Source: Nitrospira sp. (GTDB lineage: Bacteria > Nitrospirota > Nitrospiria > Nitrospirales > Nitrospiraceae). Taken from it: a stretch of 60,795 nucleotides of DNA. Below the pieces are notes generated by a model. That model did no database searches, had not been told where the DNA came from, and saw nothing but the letters and a program-made list of their open reading frames with translations. This document shows positions 10,012 to 18,440 of this stretch, piece after piece; the first letter of the stretch is position 1; each line of letters begins with the position of its first letter. A program made the position numbers and the translations under genes. The stretch lies in NCBI GenBank assembly GCA_018242665.1, contig JAFEBL010000041.1, positions 1 through 60,795 on the forward strand, written 5' to 3'.

Positions 10012-11415
10012 ATGAAGACATCGATCTCGTGTTCAACCGCCGCCGTGCTTGGATGTGGCCTTGCCCTGTGCTTACTCGGTGTGCCCGTTTCGACACTTGC
10101 CGCCGGAGAGACTCCCCCCGCACCGAAAAAATCCTCAGCGGGCTTGCGGATGTTGGAAGAACTCCAAACCGTCATCACAGACCTGGCTGAAGAGGCCAAG
10201 CCATCGGTCGTGAGCATCTTCCCCGTTCAAGCCACAGGACGTCTGCGGGATGCCGGCGAGCGCGCCCCGAACTCGACCGGTTCCGGATCCGGAGTCATCG
10301 TGGATGCCACTGGCCACATCATCACCAACAACCATGTCGTCGGCGATGCGACGGAAGTTGAGGTGCGCCTCTCCGACAAAACCAAACTCTTTGCCCAAGT
10401 GATCGGGAAAGACCCGGACACCGACCTGGCGGTCTTGAAGGTGACCACCGATCATCCCCTCCCCGCCGCCCGCTTCGGCGATTCGTCCGGCGTAAAGGTG
10501 GGACAGTGGGTCTTGGCCGTCGGCAATCCGTTCGGGCTGGATCGCACGGTGACGCTCGGCGTGGTCAGCGGCATCGGGCGGGAAAACATCAATCTGTCGC
10601 GGTATGAGAATTTCATTCAAACTGATGCGTCCATCAACCCCGGCAACTCCGGCGGGCCGCTGTTCGATCTGCGGGGAGATATTATTGGCATCAATACCGC
10701 GATCATCAACTTCGCCCAAGGGATCGGTTTCGCCATTCCGTCCAACATGGCCAAGCAGGTGATGAATCAGCTGATCAACAAAGGCAAAGTAGTCCGAGCT
10801 TGGTTGGGGGTCGGCCTGCAGCCGCTGACTCCGGACCTGGCGAGCAAGTTCGGCGTGGATGAAAATGAAGGCGTCCTGGTCAACGAGGTCTTCGAACGGG
10901 ATCCGGCCGCCCTTGCCGGAATCAGACCGGGCGATGTCATTACCAAAGTGGATGGCGCGCTCGTCGACACCCCGAACAAATTGTCGCGCCTGGTCGCCGC
11001 ACTCGACCCGGGATCCCTGGCCCTCGTGGAAGTCGTGCGGGACGGCAAACGGATCAATTTGAATGTCGCCTTAAGCGAACGCCGTGATGCAGCGGTGGTA
11101 GCCTCTCTGCCGCAAAGCCGCAGCGACTTTAAGCTCGGCATCGACGTGCAGGATTTGACGGCAGGCCTGGCAGAAAAGTTTCGTCTGAACGAAAGCCGAG
11201 GCGTGCTGATTTCCAAAGTGGAATCAGGCAGCCTGGCTCAGGCCGAAGGGTTGCGGGAAGGCGATCTGATCAAGGAAGTCAATCGGGTCGACACCGGCAC
11301 CGTCGGCGACTTCACGATCGCTGTCGCCAAGGTTAAACGCGGCGATACGATCCTCCTCCGGGTGTTACGAGAAGGCCGCGCCTTCTACGTTGTGCTCAAA
11401 CCATCCGACCACTGA
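10012..11415 (+). CDS. degP: Periplasmic serine protease/chaperone of the DegP/HtrA (Do) family
   Basis: Periplasmic protein quality control: degrades misfolded envelope proteins. Signal peptide at about 1-31 (hydrophobic stretch, then STLAAG). The trypsin-like domain has catalytic H108 (TNNHVVGD), D138 (DTDLAVLK) and S213 (NPGNSGGPL). Two PDZ domains follow, at about 265-355 and 370-460 (GVLVNEVFERDPAALAGIRPGDVI and a second GVLISKVESGSLAQAEGLREGDLI). The 467 residues match the Do family. It is separated from the plsY group by 89 bases, so it may have its own promoter; it converges on the EF-G-like gene with a 41-base gap and no obvious terminator. Confidence 0.95.
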   Translation: MKTSISCSTAAVLGCGLALCLLGVPVSTLAAGETPPAPKKSSAGLRMLEELQTVITDLAEEAKPSVVSIFPVQATGRLRDAGERAPNSTGSGSGVIVDATGHIITNNHVVGDATEVEVRLSDKTKLFAQVIGKDPDTDLAVLKVTTDHPLPAARFGDSSGVKVGQWVLAVGNPFGLDRTVTLGVVSGIGRENINLSRYENFIQTDASINPGNSGGPLFDLRGDIIGINTAIINFAQGIGFAIPSNMAKQVMNQLINKGKVVRAWLGVGLQPLTPDLASKFGVDENEGVLVNEVFERDPAALAGIRPGDVITKVDGALVDTPNKLSRLVAALDPGSLALVEVVRDGKRINLNVALSERRDAAVVASLPQSRSDFKLGIDVQDLTAGLAEKFRLNESRGVLISKVESGSLAQAEGLREGDLIKEVNRVDTGTVGDFTIAVAKVKRGDTILLRVLREGRAFYVVLKPSDH

Positions 11416-11456
11416 CCGGTCGCATCTCACGCCGCGATCAACGCCACGGACCTCGC

Positions 11457-13562
11457 CTAGTGCGCCGCCACGCCGTGGCGTTCCGACCGATGCTCATCCA
11501 CAATTCGGCCGGTCAGTTCCTTCGGCACCTCCTCATACTGGGCGTACTCCATGACGTAACTGCCCTGCCCGCCGGTCAAGGAGTTGAGCGCCGGTGCGTA
11601 GGTCAGGAGTTCCGCCTGTGGCACGAGCGCCTTCACGGTTTCCATGTGGCCCTTCGCCTCGACCATGATGATCCGTCCCCGGCGGGCGTTGAGATCTCCC
11701 AGGACAGCCCCGACACACTCGGCGGGCACTTCGACTTCCAGGGTCATGAGCGGTTCGAGCAGAATCGGATGGGCCCCTTCCAGCGCTTTTTTCACGCCCA
11801 TGGATCCGGCGATTTTGAACGCCAATTCCGACGAATCGACGACGTGATACGAGCCGTCATACACGGTCACGCGCACATCGACGGTGGGAAACCCAGCCAG
11901 AGGCCCTTCATGCAACGCCTCGACGACTCCTTTTTCTACAGCCGGCACGAAATTGCGCGGGATGGCGCCTCCGACGATTTTATTGTCGAACTCGAATCCC
12001 TGCCCGCGCGGCAGCGGGCCGACCTCCACCCAGCAATCCCCATACTGCCCATGGCCCCCGGTTTGTTTTTTGTATTTTCCTTGGGCCTGCGCCACGCTCC
12101 GGATCGTTTCACGATACGGAATCTTGGGCGCGTGCAGCGTGACATCCGCGCCATATTTCCGATGCAGCTTTTCCAAGGCCACATCGATCTGCCGTTGGCC
12201 CATCCCACTCAACACCATCTCTTTCGTTTCCGGATGGCGGACAAATTCCAGGCTGGGATCTTCCTCGATCAGCTTGTGCAACCCGAGACTCACCTTTTCA
12301 ATATCAGCCTTGGATTTCGGGTCGATCGCGAACGAGAGAACCGGCCTGCATGCAGGCATTCCGGGATAACAGATGGGCGCATGCTCATCACACAACGTGT
12401 CACCCGTGAGGGTATCCTTCAGTTTACCGATGGCGACGATATCTCCCGCCACGGCCCTGGACATCGGGGTGTATTTTTTCCCGACGATGGCAAACAGATG
12501 GCCACCACGTTCCCGAACCTGCTTGGTGGCATTGTAGAGGCCGCTATCCGCCTCCAAGGCGCCCGAGTACAGGCGGACATAGGACAACCTCCCGACGAAG
12601 GGATCGATCAACGTCTTAAAGACGAGGGCCGAGAACGGAGCGGTCGCCAGCGGGTCCCGTTGAATCGGAGCACTGTCGGCTAACGATCCGACACCATGCA
12701 ACGGCATCGCTTGGGCACGATCGATCGGTGACGGCAACAGATGGACAAGTGCAGACAGCAGCGGATGCACGCCCACATTCCGGAGCGCCGCCCCCCCCAA
12801 CACGGGAACCAGCGTCCGCCGGCGCACGCCCATCCGCAAGCCTTGCACGAGTGCGTCCTCCGTCAATCCGCCGTCGGTCACATAGTGCTCAAGAAGCGCC
12901 TCGTCCTGTTCCGCCACGAGTTCGGTCATACGCCGCCGAGCCTCAGCCACCTGGTCCTGGTACTCCGGAGGAACCGGCCCTTCGTCCGCCTTTGGCCGAT
13001 CCGTGCGGGCGATGACGAGACGATTCTGCAGCAGATCCAGCACTGCATCCATCTGCGCGCCGCCGCCCGCCGGCAGTATCAACGGAACCGCCTCGATCTC
13101 CAATTCGTCACTCAGCGATTCCACTGTGGCGTCAAACTGAGTGCCCTCTTTGTCCAGGCCATTCACAAACACCACACAGGGGAGTTCCGTGGCCTCCACC
13201 AGCGACCAGACTCGTTCGAGATCGCTCCGTACACCGGTCGCCGCATTCACCACCAAGACCACCGCGTCCGCCACGCGCAATGCGGCCCGGACATCGGCCA
13301 TAAAACTGGGCGCGCCCGGAGTATCCAGGAGATTCAGGACCATCCCGTTGTAGGAGCAGCGGAGCACGGTGGTGTTGAACGAGCTATGATGGTGGATTTC
13401 TTCCGGCTCGAAATCGGAGACCGTGTTGCCCGCGGTCACGGAGCCGAGAGAGGCAAGGGTGCCGGTGCAGTAGGCGAGCGCTTCGACTAACGAGGTTTTT
13501 CCTGATCCCGCATTCGAAACCACAGCCACATTCCTGATGGATTCAGTGAGGGGAACATTCAT
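11457..13562 (-). CDS. EF-G-like translational GTPase (FusA2 type)
   Basis: Paralogue of elongation factor G, 701 residues with the whole EF-G layout: GTPase domain, domain II, and domains III-V ending with the EF-G C-terminal fold. Divergent GTP motifs: G1 is SNAGSGKTS, G3 is DTPGAPSF rather than DTPGHVDF, and G4 is NGLDKE rather than NKMD. This pattern fits the FusA2-like or accessory EF-G group rather than the housekeeping FusA; the exact role is unknown. Start: ATG 13562 has GGAGGAGGT four bases upstream; ATG 13565 is too close to it, and a farther ATG at 13595 lacks a site. It reads away from radC by about 140 bases. Confidence 0.88.
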   Translation of the reverse strand: MNVPLTESIRNVAVVSNAGSGKTSLVEALAYCTGTLASLGSVTAGNTVSDFEPEEIHHHSSFNTTVLRCSYNGMVLNLLDTPGAPSFMADVRAALRVADAVVLVVNAATGVRSDLERVWSLVEATELPCVVFVNGLDKEGTQFDATVESLSDELEIEAVPLILPAGGGAQMDAVLDLLQNRLVIARTDRPKADEGPVPPEYQDQVAEARRRMTELVAEQDEALLEHYVTDGGLTEDALVQGLRMGVRRRTLVPVLGGAALRNVGVHPLLSALVHLLPSPIDRAQAMPLHGVGSLADSAPIQRDPLATAPFSALVFKTLIDPFVGRLSYVRLYSGALEADSGLYNATKQVRERGGHLFAIVGKKYTPMSRAVAGDIVAIGKLKDTLTGDTLCDEHAPICYPGMPACRPVLSFAIDPKSKADIEKVSLGLHKLIEEDPSLEFVRHPETKEMVLSGMGQRQIDVALEKLHRKYGADVTLHAPKIPYRETIRSVAQAQGKYKKQTGGHGQYGDCWVEVGPLPRGQGFEFDNKIVGGAIPRNFVPAVEKGVVEALHEGPLAGFPTVDVRVTVYDGSYHVVDSSELAFKIAGSMGVKKALEGAHPILLEPLMTLEVEVPAECVGAVLGDLNARRGRIIMVEAKGHMETVKALVPQAELLTYAPALNSLTGGQGSYVMEYAQYEEVPKELTGRIVDEHRSERHGVAAH

Positions 13563-13698
13563 CATGACCTCCTCCGATGCGTCGGCGGCCACCATGGGCC
13601 TGGTTAGAGGGAACCCTGTGGGTGATACCTTCCTTTCATGTATTGAGCAGTCGACGGGGCACGCAATGGCCGCATCACAGACCTACCGCTGTCGTGCC

Positions 13699-14412
13699 TC
13701 ATGGCAGGCCTTCCGCGGATAGCCATCCCTGATCGGCAAAACTGACATACCGGCCGTCGCCGACAATCAGATGGTCCAACACCTGAATACCCAGCAGCAC
13801 ACCGGCTGACACCAATCTTGACGTGAGTACACGATCCTCCTGACTCGGGGTCGGGTCGCCGCTGGGATGGTTGTGGAGAAAAATCACGCCCGCAGCCGAG
13901 GCACGCATCGCCGGAATGAAGACTTCCCGAGGATGCACGATGCTGAGGGTGAGACTGCCTTCCGAGATGGTGACGTCGCGAATGACCTGATTCTTGGCGT
14001 CCAGTAACACGACGGCAAAGATCTCGTGACGGAGATCACGTAGACGTGCGTGGTAATGCTTGAAGAGGTCTGCGCTGGAATTGATGCGGGTCCCGGTCGT
14101 CAGCGGAGCTGACACCGCCCGCTTGCCGACTTCGACCGCCGCCTTTAATTGCGCCGCCTTGGCCGGTCCAACCCCGGGAATGGCACAGAGTTCCTCGACG
14201 CTGCAGTGGAGAAGTCCGTAGATCCCGCCGATACGGGCCAGGACTTCCATCCCCACTTTGACGGCGGAGGCGTCCTGCCGTCCCACTCTCAGGAGAATCG
14301 CCAATAGTTGCGCATCGGAGAGACTAGTGGCCCCCTCACTGAGCAGACGCTCACGGGGCCGTTCAGTTTCCGGCCATTCCCCGATTCCGCGCCCTGCCTT
14401 TTTGGGTGTCAT
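13699..14412 (-). CDS. radC: RadC family JAB/MPN-domain protein
   Basis: 237 residues. An N-terminal helix-hairpin-helix part (CAIPGVGPAKAAQLKAAVEVG, about 85-105) precedes the JAB/MPN metalloprotease-like domain with its zinc motif in HNHPSGDPTPSQED. RadC proteins are historically called DNA repair proteins, but their biochemical role remains unsettled. The start at 14412 has AGAAGG eight bases upstream. It is divergent from the small zinc-ribbon gene at 14599 across a 186-base region. Confidence 0.92.
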   Translation of the reverse strand: MTPKKAGRGIGEWPETERPRERLLSEGATSLSDAQLLAILLRVGRQDASAVKVGMEVLARIGGIYGLLHCSVEELCAIPGVGPAKAAQLKAAVEVGKRAVSAPLTTGTRINSSADLFKHYHARLRDLRHEIFAVVLLDAKNQVIRDVTISEGSLTLSIVHPREVFIPAMRASAAGVIFLHNHPSGDPTPSQEDRVLTSRLVSAGVLLGIQVLDHLIVGDGRYVSFADQGWLSAEGLP

Positions 14413-14538
14413 AGCTTCGCCTTCTACGACAAAAAAATGTCAGCCCGCACCTTTTTGTGCCGGAGACTTGACGCCTGACGCATCTCATGTATGGCACTTT
14501 TCACTCGTAAATCATTGAAATATATCAACTTGACATTT

Positions 14539-14554
14539 TGGTGCAGCTCTTGCT
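14539..14554 (+). promoter_or_regulatory. Candidate sigma-54 (-24/-12) promoter
   Basis: TGGTGCAGCTCTTGCT has GG at 14540-14541 and GC at 14552-14553 with exactly ten bases between, and matches the sigma-54 consensus TGGCACG-N4-TTGCW at the key positions. It lies 45 bases upstream of the ATG of the 57-residue zinc-ribbon gene. No enhancer-binding-protein site or sigma-54 activator gene is visible nearby, so this is a pattern match only. Confidence 0.35.
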
Positions 14555-14598
14555 TGAGAGCAGACTCAGCTGTGAACGTCACCACCCAGGAGGAACAC

Positions 14599-14772
14599 AT
14601 GGAATGTCCGAAGTGCAAAGGCATGATGATGTTGGAACGGTTCTCTGATTTCTTTCTCATTTTCTATGCCTGGAAATGCATCAACTGTGGTGCCATCATC
14701 GACCGGACCATTTCGGCGAACCGTCGGAAGAGCCTCGCCGCCCGCGACGCTCAACCGGTTGCGACCCGCTGA
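14599..14772 (+). CDS. 57-residue zinc-ribbon-like protein
   Basis: Starts at ATG 14599 behind a near-perfect ribosome-binding site (AGGAGGA, 4 bases before the ATG). The product has two CxxC pairs, CPKC at residues 3-6 and CINC in the centre, spaced as in a one-domain zinc ribbon, with a hydrophobic stretch between them and a basic tail. A longer reading from 14491 is unlikely because it ignores that site. No function is recognised; comparable small proteins can be regulators or assembly factors. Upstream sits a candidate sigma-54 promoter. Confidence 0.7.
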   Translation: MECPKCKGMMMLERFSDFFLIFYAWKCINCGAIIDRTISANRRKSLAARDAQPVATR

Positions 14773-14936
14773 ACCGGCTGACGCAGCACTCCGTTCTGTG
14801 TGCGATGTGGTGGTGTGACGACCGTGAGTGTGGCCACCTCCTCAGCCCGCGTGAACTGAGTTCCAGTGTCGCCCGATTATAGCGAGCCTCCCCGTACGCG
14901 TCAAAGCACGACTCTCCGTTGATGACGTCTGCAGCG

Positions 14937-14958
14937 CTCCCCGCCCCGCGGCGGGGAG
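14937..14958 (+). terminator. GC-rich hairpin, possible terminator or attenuator
   Basis: Perfect 8-bp stem CTCCCCGC/GCGGGGAG with a loop of six bases, 165 bases after the zinc-ribbon stop and just upstream of the rsmD promoter candidate. It lacks a T-tract, so intrinsic termination is uncertain. Confidence 0.35.
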
Positions 14959-14998
14959 AAGACGCGTCTCTCTCGCGGTCTCCCGCACAAGCCTCACC

Positions 14999-15028
14999 TT
15001 GACCCCTGCAAAAACGCTGTGTTAGAGT
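14999..15028 (+). promoter_or_regulatory. Candidate sigma-70 promoter for rsmD-coaD-aminotransferase
   Basis: TTGACC at 14999-15004, an 18-base spacer, then TAGAGT at 15023-15028. The predicted transcript would start near 15035, which makes GTG 15039 an unlikely translation start and favours ATG 15075 for rsmD. Confidence 0.5.
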
Positions 15029-15074
15029 CTCTCACCTCGTGACCAACACGAGTGGCTCTCTTCCGAATACGATC

Positions 15075-15650
15075 ATGCGCGTCATCGCAGGGCTTCATCG
15101 GGGCCGACGATTGCTGGGTCCCAGGGGACAGGCTATCCGCCCCACATCCGACCGAGTGAAAGAAGCGCTGTTTTCGATTCTCAGTGACCGCACCACGGAA
15201 GCCCGCGTGCTTGATCTCTACGCCGGAACCGGCTCCATCGGGATTGAGGCCCTCAGCCGTGGCGCAGGCCATGTGACCTTCGTCGAAACCGACCGCGAAG
15301 CGCTTCGCCTCATCAGCTCCAATCTTCGCCATTGCGGCCTCGAACAGTTCGCCAATGTGTGCGCCTGCCAGGTAAGTCAGTTTTTTCGCCGGGGCACCCA
15401 ATGGTCAGGCCCCTACGATATTGTCTTCTGCGATCCGCCCTATCAGTTGACACCGGAACTGGTCACGCTGGCCGGCGACTGGCAACTCGGATGGCTGGCC
15501 GAGGATGCCGCTGTGATCATCGAACATAGCAGCAAAACAGAGATGCCCGGGACTCTAGGGCCACTGTCTCAACTAAAACGCTACGACTACGGCGATACCG
15601 CGCTCACTCGATTTCGCCTGGTGTCGACGAAAGAAGCTCCGTCCGCATGA
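15075..15650 (+). CDS. rsmD: 16S rRNA (guanine(966)-N(2))-methyltransferase
   Basis: Methylates G966 of 16S rRNA (E. coli numbering). The 191-residue product has the Rossmann methyltransferase fold: LDLYAGTGSIGIEALSRGA is the SAM-binding motif I, FVETDREAL follows, and the catalytic CDPPYQL is motif IV. The family N-terminus RVIAGLHRGRRL begins right at ATG 15075; an upstream GTG at 15039 would add 12 unlikely residues. Its stop overlaps the coaD start (ATGA), the well-known rsmD-coaD pairing. Confidence 0.93.
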   Translation: MRVIAGLHRGRRLLGPRGQAIRPTSDRVKEALFSILSDRTTEARVLDLYAGTGSIGIEALSRGAGHVTFVETDREALRLISSNLRHCGLEQFANVCACQVSQFFRRGTQWSGPYDIVFCDPPYQLTPELVTLAGDWQLGWLAEDAAVIIEHSSKTEMPGTLGPLSQLKRYDYGDTALTRFRLVSTKEAPSA

Positions 15651-16135
15651 AGACCGCCGTCTATCCAGGCACATTCGATCCCATCACGCATGGGCACAGC
15701 GACATTATCCGGCGTGGATTCCGCATGTTCTCGCGGGTCATTGTGGCGATCGCCCCCAATCCAGGCAAACATCCCCTGTTCACCACAGAGGAGCGATTGG
15801 ACATGGTGCGCCTCGTCACCAAGGATCTCCCGAACCTGGAGGTCACGACCTTCGAGGGACTGTTAGTGGATTTTGTGCGGAGCAGCGGTGCCCATGCGAT
15901 TTTACGAGGACTCCGCGCGATTTCTGATTTCGAACACGAATTTCAAATGGCACTCGTCAATCGCAAACTCGCCGAGACCGTCGAAACCGTGTTTCTGATG
16001 CCCAGTGAGGAATATTCCTACTTGTCTTCCACCATCATTAAGGACGTCGCCAGCCACGGAGGTTCGCTCAAGGATTTTGTGCACCCCGAAGTAGCCCGGC
16101 GGCTCCAAGAACGAATTCGGAGTTTCAAAGGATGA
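15647..16135 (+). CDS. coaD: Phosphopantetheine adenylyltransferase
   Basis: Penultimate step of coenzyme A synthesis: ATP plus 4'-phosphopantetheine to dephospho-CoA. The 162 residues match the family exactly: YPGTFDPITHGH with the TxGH nucleotidyltransferase motif at the N-terminus, LRGLRAISDFEHEFQMA in the centre, and the SSTIIKD (ISSTxVRE-like) motif near the C-terminus. It overlaps rsmD upstream and the aminotransferase gene downstream by four bases each. Confidence 0.97.
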   Translation: MKTAVYPGTFDPITHGHSDIIRRGFRMFSRVIVAIAPNPGKHPLFTTEERLDMVRLVTKDLPNLEVTTFEGLLVDFVRSSGAHAILRGLRAISDFEHEFQMALVNRKLAETVETVFLMPSEEYSYLSSTIIKDVASHGGSLKDFVHPEVARRLQERIRSFKG

Positions 16136-17325
16136 AACTGGCAGCCCGTGTCGGACGCATCGTCCCTTCCCCTACTTTGAGCATTACCGCCACCGCGAAG
16201 GCCATGGCGGCACAAGGCATCGACGTCATCGATTTTGCCTCCGGCGAACCAGACTTCGATACGCCTGAACCGGTCAAGGCCGCAGCTGAGGCCGCAATCC
16301 GCGCCGGCTTTACCAAATACACGCCGTCGTCGGGTATCGATGAATTGCGCGGGGCCATCGCCGACAAATTGAAAACGGAACAGGGGCTTCAGTACGACAA
16401 GTCCCAAATCCTGGTGTCCTGCGGCGCGAAGCATTCGCTCTACAACGTGGCCGAGGCGCTCCTTGAGGCGGGTGACGAACTGATTATTCCGGTGCCGTTC
16501 TGGGTCTCCTATCAAGACCAGACCCTCCTGAATGACGCCACGCCGGTGTTGCTGCGGACGGAGGAGCAGGACGGGTACACCATCAGGCCGGACGCGCTCG
16601 AAGCGGCCATCACCCCGCGCACCAAAGCCATCATCGTCAACAGTCCCTGCAATCCAACCGGCGCGACCTACGACCGGAAGACGCTCGAAGGGATTGCGGC
16701 CGCGGCCCTGCGCCATGACCTCGTCATTATTTCTGACGAGATCTATGAGAAAGTGCTCTACGACGGGGCGCAACACATCAGCATCGCCAGCTTGAGCCCG
16801 GAGGTCGCCGCACGAACGGTCGTGATCAACGGCGTCTCGAAAGCCTACGCCATGACCGGCTGGCGCATCGGATACGCCGCTGGGCCAAAACCCTTGCTGA
16901 ACGCCATGGCCAATATTCAAAGCCAGAGCACATCCAACCCCTGCTCTATTTCACAAAAGGCCGCAGTGGCGGCCTTGCGACTCGGCAATCCATTTACCAC
17001 CGTCATGGTGGCGGAATTCGACCAGCGCCGCCGCCTGATGGTCGAACGCCTCAACCAGATGCCCGGCATCACCTGCCGGATGCCGACGGGCGCGTTCTAT
17101 GCGTTCCCGAATGTCAGCGGCGTCCTGTCAAAACGTTGGAAGGATCAACCCATCGGCTCCGCCGCCAACCTGGCGACGTTTTTGCTCAACGAGGCGCAAG
17201 TGGCTCTGGTCCCCGGCGAACCATTCGGCAGCGATATCCACATTCGGCTGTCCTATGCCACCTCGATGGAGGCCATAGAACGCGGGCTGACCAGAATTGA
17301 AGCTGCCATTCGTCGGTTAACGTGA
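16132..17325 (+). CDS. Pyridoxal-phosphate aspartate aminotransferase (class I, AspC/AAT Ib type)
   Basis: Transaminase for aspartate/glutamate or an aromatic/prephenate substrate. 397 residues with the class I fold: FASGEPDFDTP near the N-terminus, NSPCNPTGA, SDEIYEKVLYDG, and the PLP Schiff-base lysine in SKAYAMTGWRIGY. The C-terminal Arg that holds the alpha-carboxylate is in HIRLSYATS. It overlaps coaD by four bases, so it belongs to the rsmD-coaD operon. The sequence resembles the subgroup Ib aspartate aminotransferases of bacteria such as Thermus; substrate range cannot be set from sequence alone. Confidence 0.93.
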   Translation: MKLAARVGRIVPSPTLSITATAKAMAAQGIDVIDFASGEPDFDTPEPVKAAAEAAIRAGFTKYTPSSGIDELRGAIADKLKTEQGLQYDKSQILVSCGAKHSLYNVAEALLEAGDELIIPVPFWVSYQDQTLLNDATPVLLRTEEQDGYTIRPDALEAAITPRTKAIIVNSPCNPTGATYDRKTLEGIAAAALRHDLVIISDEIYEKVLYDGAQHISIASLSPEVAARTVVINGVSKAYAMTGWRIGYAAGPKPLLNAMANIQSQSTSNPCSISQKAAVAALRLGNPFTTVMVAEFDQRRRLMVERLNQMPGITCRMPTGAFYAFPNVSGVLSKRWKDQPIGSAANLATFLLNEAQVALVPGEPFGSDIHIRLSYATSMEAIERGLTRIEAAIRRLT

Positions 17326-17451
17326 CGCGACGGTCCGACACTCAGCCCCTTGATTCTGGTGAAATCGAGGCTATGTAAGAGAACGATCCCGAGGATCGTG
17401 TGCGGTTGGGATTCTGTACCGTGCGGCGTGAGATCAGAGGAGGACGAGCCA

Positions 17452-17835
17452 GTGCCAATTTATGAGTATCAGTGTACCAGCTGCGCCCACCGATTCGAGG
17501 TGAAGCAGAGCATCAAGGATGACCCGATCAAGGAATGCGTGCGCTGCGGGAAGGACGTCACGAAACTGATTTCACCTCCCGCTATTATGTTCAAAGGCAG
17601 CGGGTGGTACATCACCGACTACTCGGACAAGATGAAACCTGGCGGCAGTGATACGTCTGAAAAGCCAGCGGCGACTGGGACGGACAAAACCACACCCTCG
17701 ACCACGACTGACAGCACAACAAGCACTACGGCCGCGGCTCCGGCCAACGCCCCGGCGGCCAGCACCACTCCGGCAACGAGTACGGCGAGTACCAGCACCT
17801 CCAGTTCGAGCTCCACCCCCACCTCTAGCAGCTAG
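17452..17835 (+). CDS. FmdB-type zinc-ribbon protein with Ser/Thr/Ala-rich tail
   Basis: 127 residues. The first 60 are the FmdB/CxxC_CxxC_SSSS regulatory-protein domain: PIYEYQCTSCAHRFE, then CVRCGKDVTKLISPPAIMFKGSGWYITDY. The rest is low-complexity Thr/Ser/Ala/Pro with almost no other residues. GTG 17452 follows AGAGGAGGA at good spacing and starts exactly on the domain; the upstream extension from 17350 is not supported. FmdB proteins are small putative regulators; no target is evident. The low-complexity tail varies widely in this family. Confidence 0.85.
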   Translation: MPIYEYQCTSCAHRFEVKQSIKDDPIKECVRCGKDVTKLISPPAIMFKGSGWYITDYSDKMKPGGSDTSEKPAATGTDKTTPSTTTDSTTSTTAAAPANAPAASTTPATSTASTSTSSSSSTPTSSS

Positions 17836-17894
17836 TGCGATCAGAGGCTACGTCTCTCCGCGCCTCACTCCTTTGACGCGAGGTGTGCTGACTA

Positions 17895-17917
17895 ATGGCG
17901 GCATCTTGCGCCGCCAT
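17895..17917. terminator. Hairpin between convergent genes
   Basis: Perfect 8-bp stem ATGGCGGC/GCCGCCAT with a seven-base loop, lying between the convergent FmdB-type gene (plus) and lipoprotein gene (minus). It could end transcription from both sides; there is no T-run. Confidence 0.45.
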
Positions 17918-17939
17918 CAGCGCAAGGATCCGCACGGCG

Positions 17940-18392
17940 CTACGGGTTCACGCGTTTGGCAGGAGCAGCCTTGGTGTTCTTGTGGGATCCCGACTTTCCC
18001 GTGGATTTGACAGTCGGCTTGGTTGAAGGCTTGGTGGCGTTTTTGACCGTGGGTTTTGCTGCCGGCTTGGCCGTGCTGGTCTTCACTGCCTTGGCGGCTC
18101 TCTCTCGCGCGGCGGCGATCGTATGCTCCAAATTCGCGATCATCGCCGACTTTTCCTTATTCACCCGCGTCAGGTCTTCCACGCGAATCTGCAACTCTTC
18201 CTTCGCCTTGTTGGCCGCGTTGAGCTGATTTTGCAGGAGCGCCTTATCCGCCGCAGCCTGCTGCGCTTCCGAATGCAGTTGTTCGATTTGCGCTTGAAGC
18301 GCCGGCGGCCAGAAATCACATCCCGTCAGCAACATGCTGCTGAACCCCAGCACAGACAATCCCATCACCGCGCGGCGTGAACGAATGAGCAT
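17940..18392 (-). CDS. Coiled-coil lipoprotein with Lys/Ala/Thr-rich tail
   Basis: 150 residues, starting at ATG 18392 behind GGGAGGA. A short basic and hydrophobic signal region ends in the lipobox LLTGC, so it is probably a lipoprotein. Residues 28-85 form a heptad-like coiled coil (QAQIEQLHSEAQQAAADKAL and so on), followed by a Lys/Pro/Ala/Thr-rich tail that could bind peptidoglycan or be disordered. It resembles Lpp-like or YbgF-like envelope proteins in general layout only; no family is recognised. Confidence 0.75.
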   Translation of the reverse strand: MLIRSRRAVMGLSVLGFSSMLLTGCDFWPPALQAQIEQLHSEAQQAAADKALLQNQLNAANKAKEELQIRVEDLTRVNKEKSAMIANLEHTIAAARERAAKAVKTSTAKPAAKPTVKNATKPSTKPTVKSTGKSGSHKNTKAAPAKRVNP

Positions 18393-18440
18393 AAGTGATC
18401 CTCCCATGGAGGTGAATTATACCGACTACGCGCCATCAAA

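Larger units (their letters stand above)
14773..15074 (+). other. Intergenic region, zinc-ribbon gene to rsmD
   Basis: No convincing gene. It contains a strong GC hairpin: CTCCCCGC (14937-14944) and GCGGGGAG (14951-14958) with a six-base loop, not followed by a T-run, and the rsmD promoter candidate at 14999-15028. Confidence 0.6.

Noticed and set aside
11460-12683. Long plus-strand open frame of 407 codons opposite the EF-G-like gene
   Set aside because: It is antisense to a well-supported gene, its composition is that of a GC-rich shadow frame, and it has no ribosome site or family resemblance.
17700-17835. Ser/Thr/Ala-rich repetitive DNA at the end of the FmdB-type gene as a separate repeat element
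   Set aside because: It is in frame with the gene and encodes a low-complexity tail of a kind common in this family.
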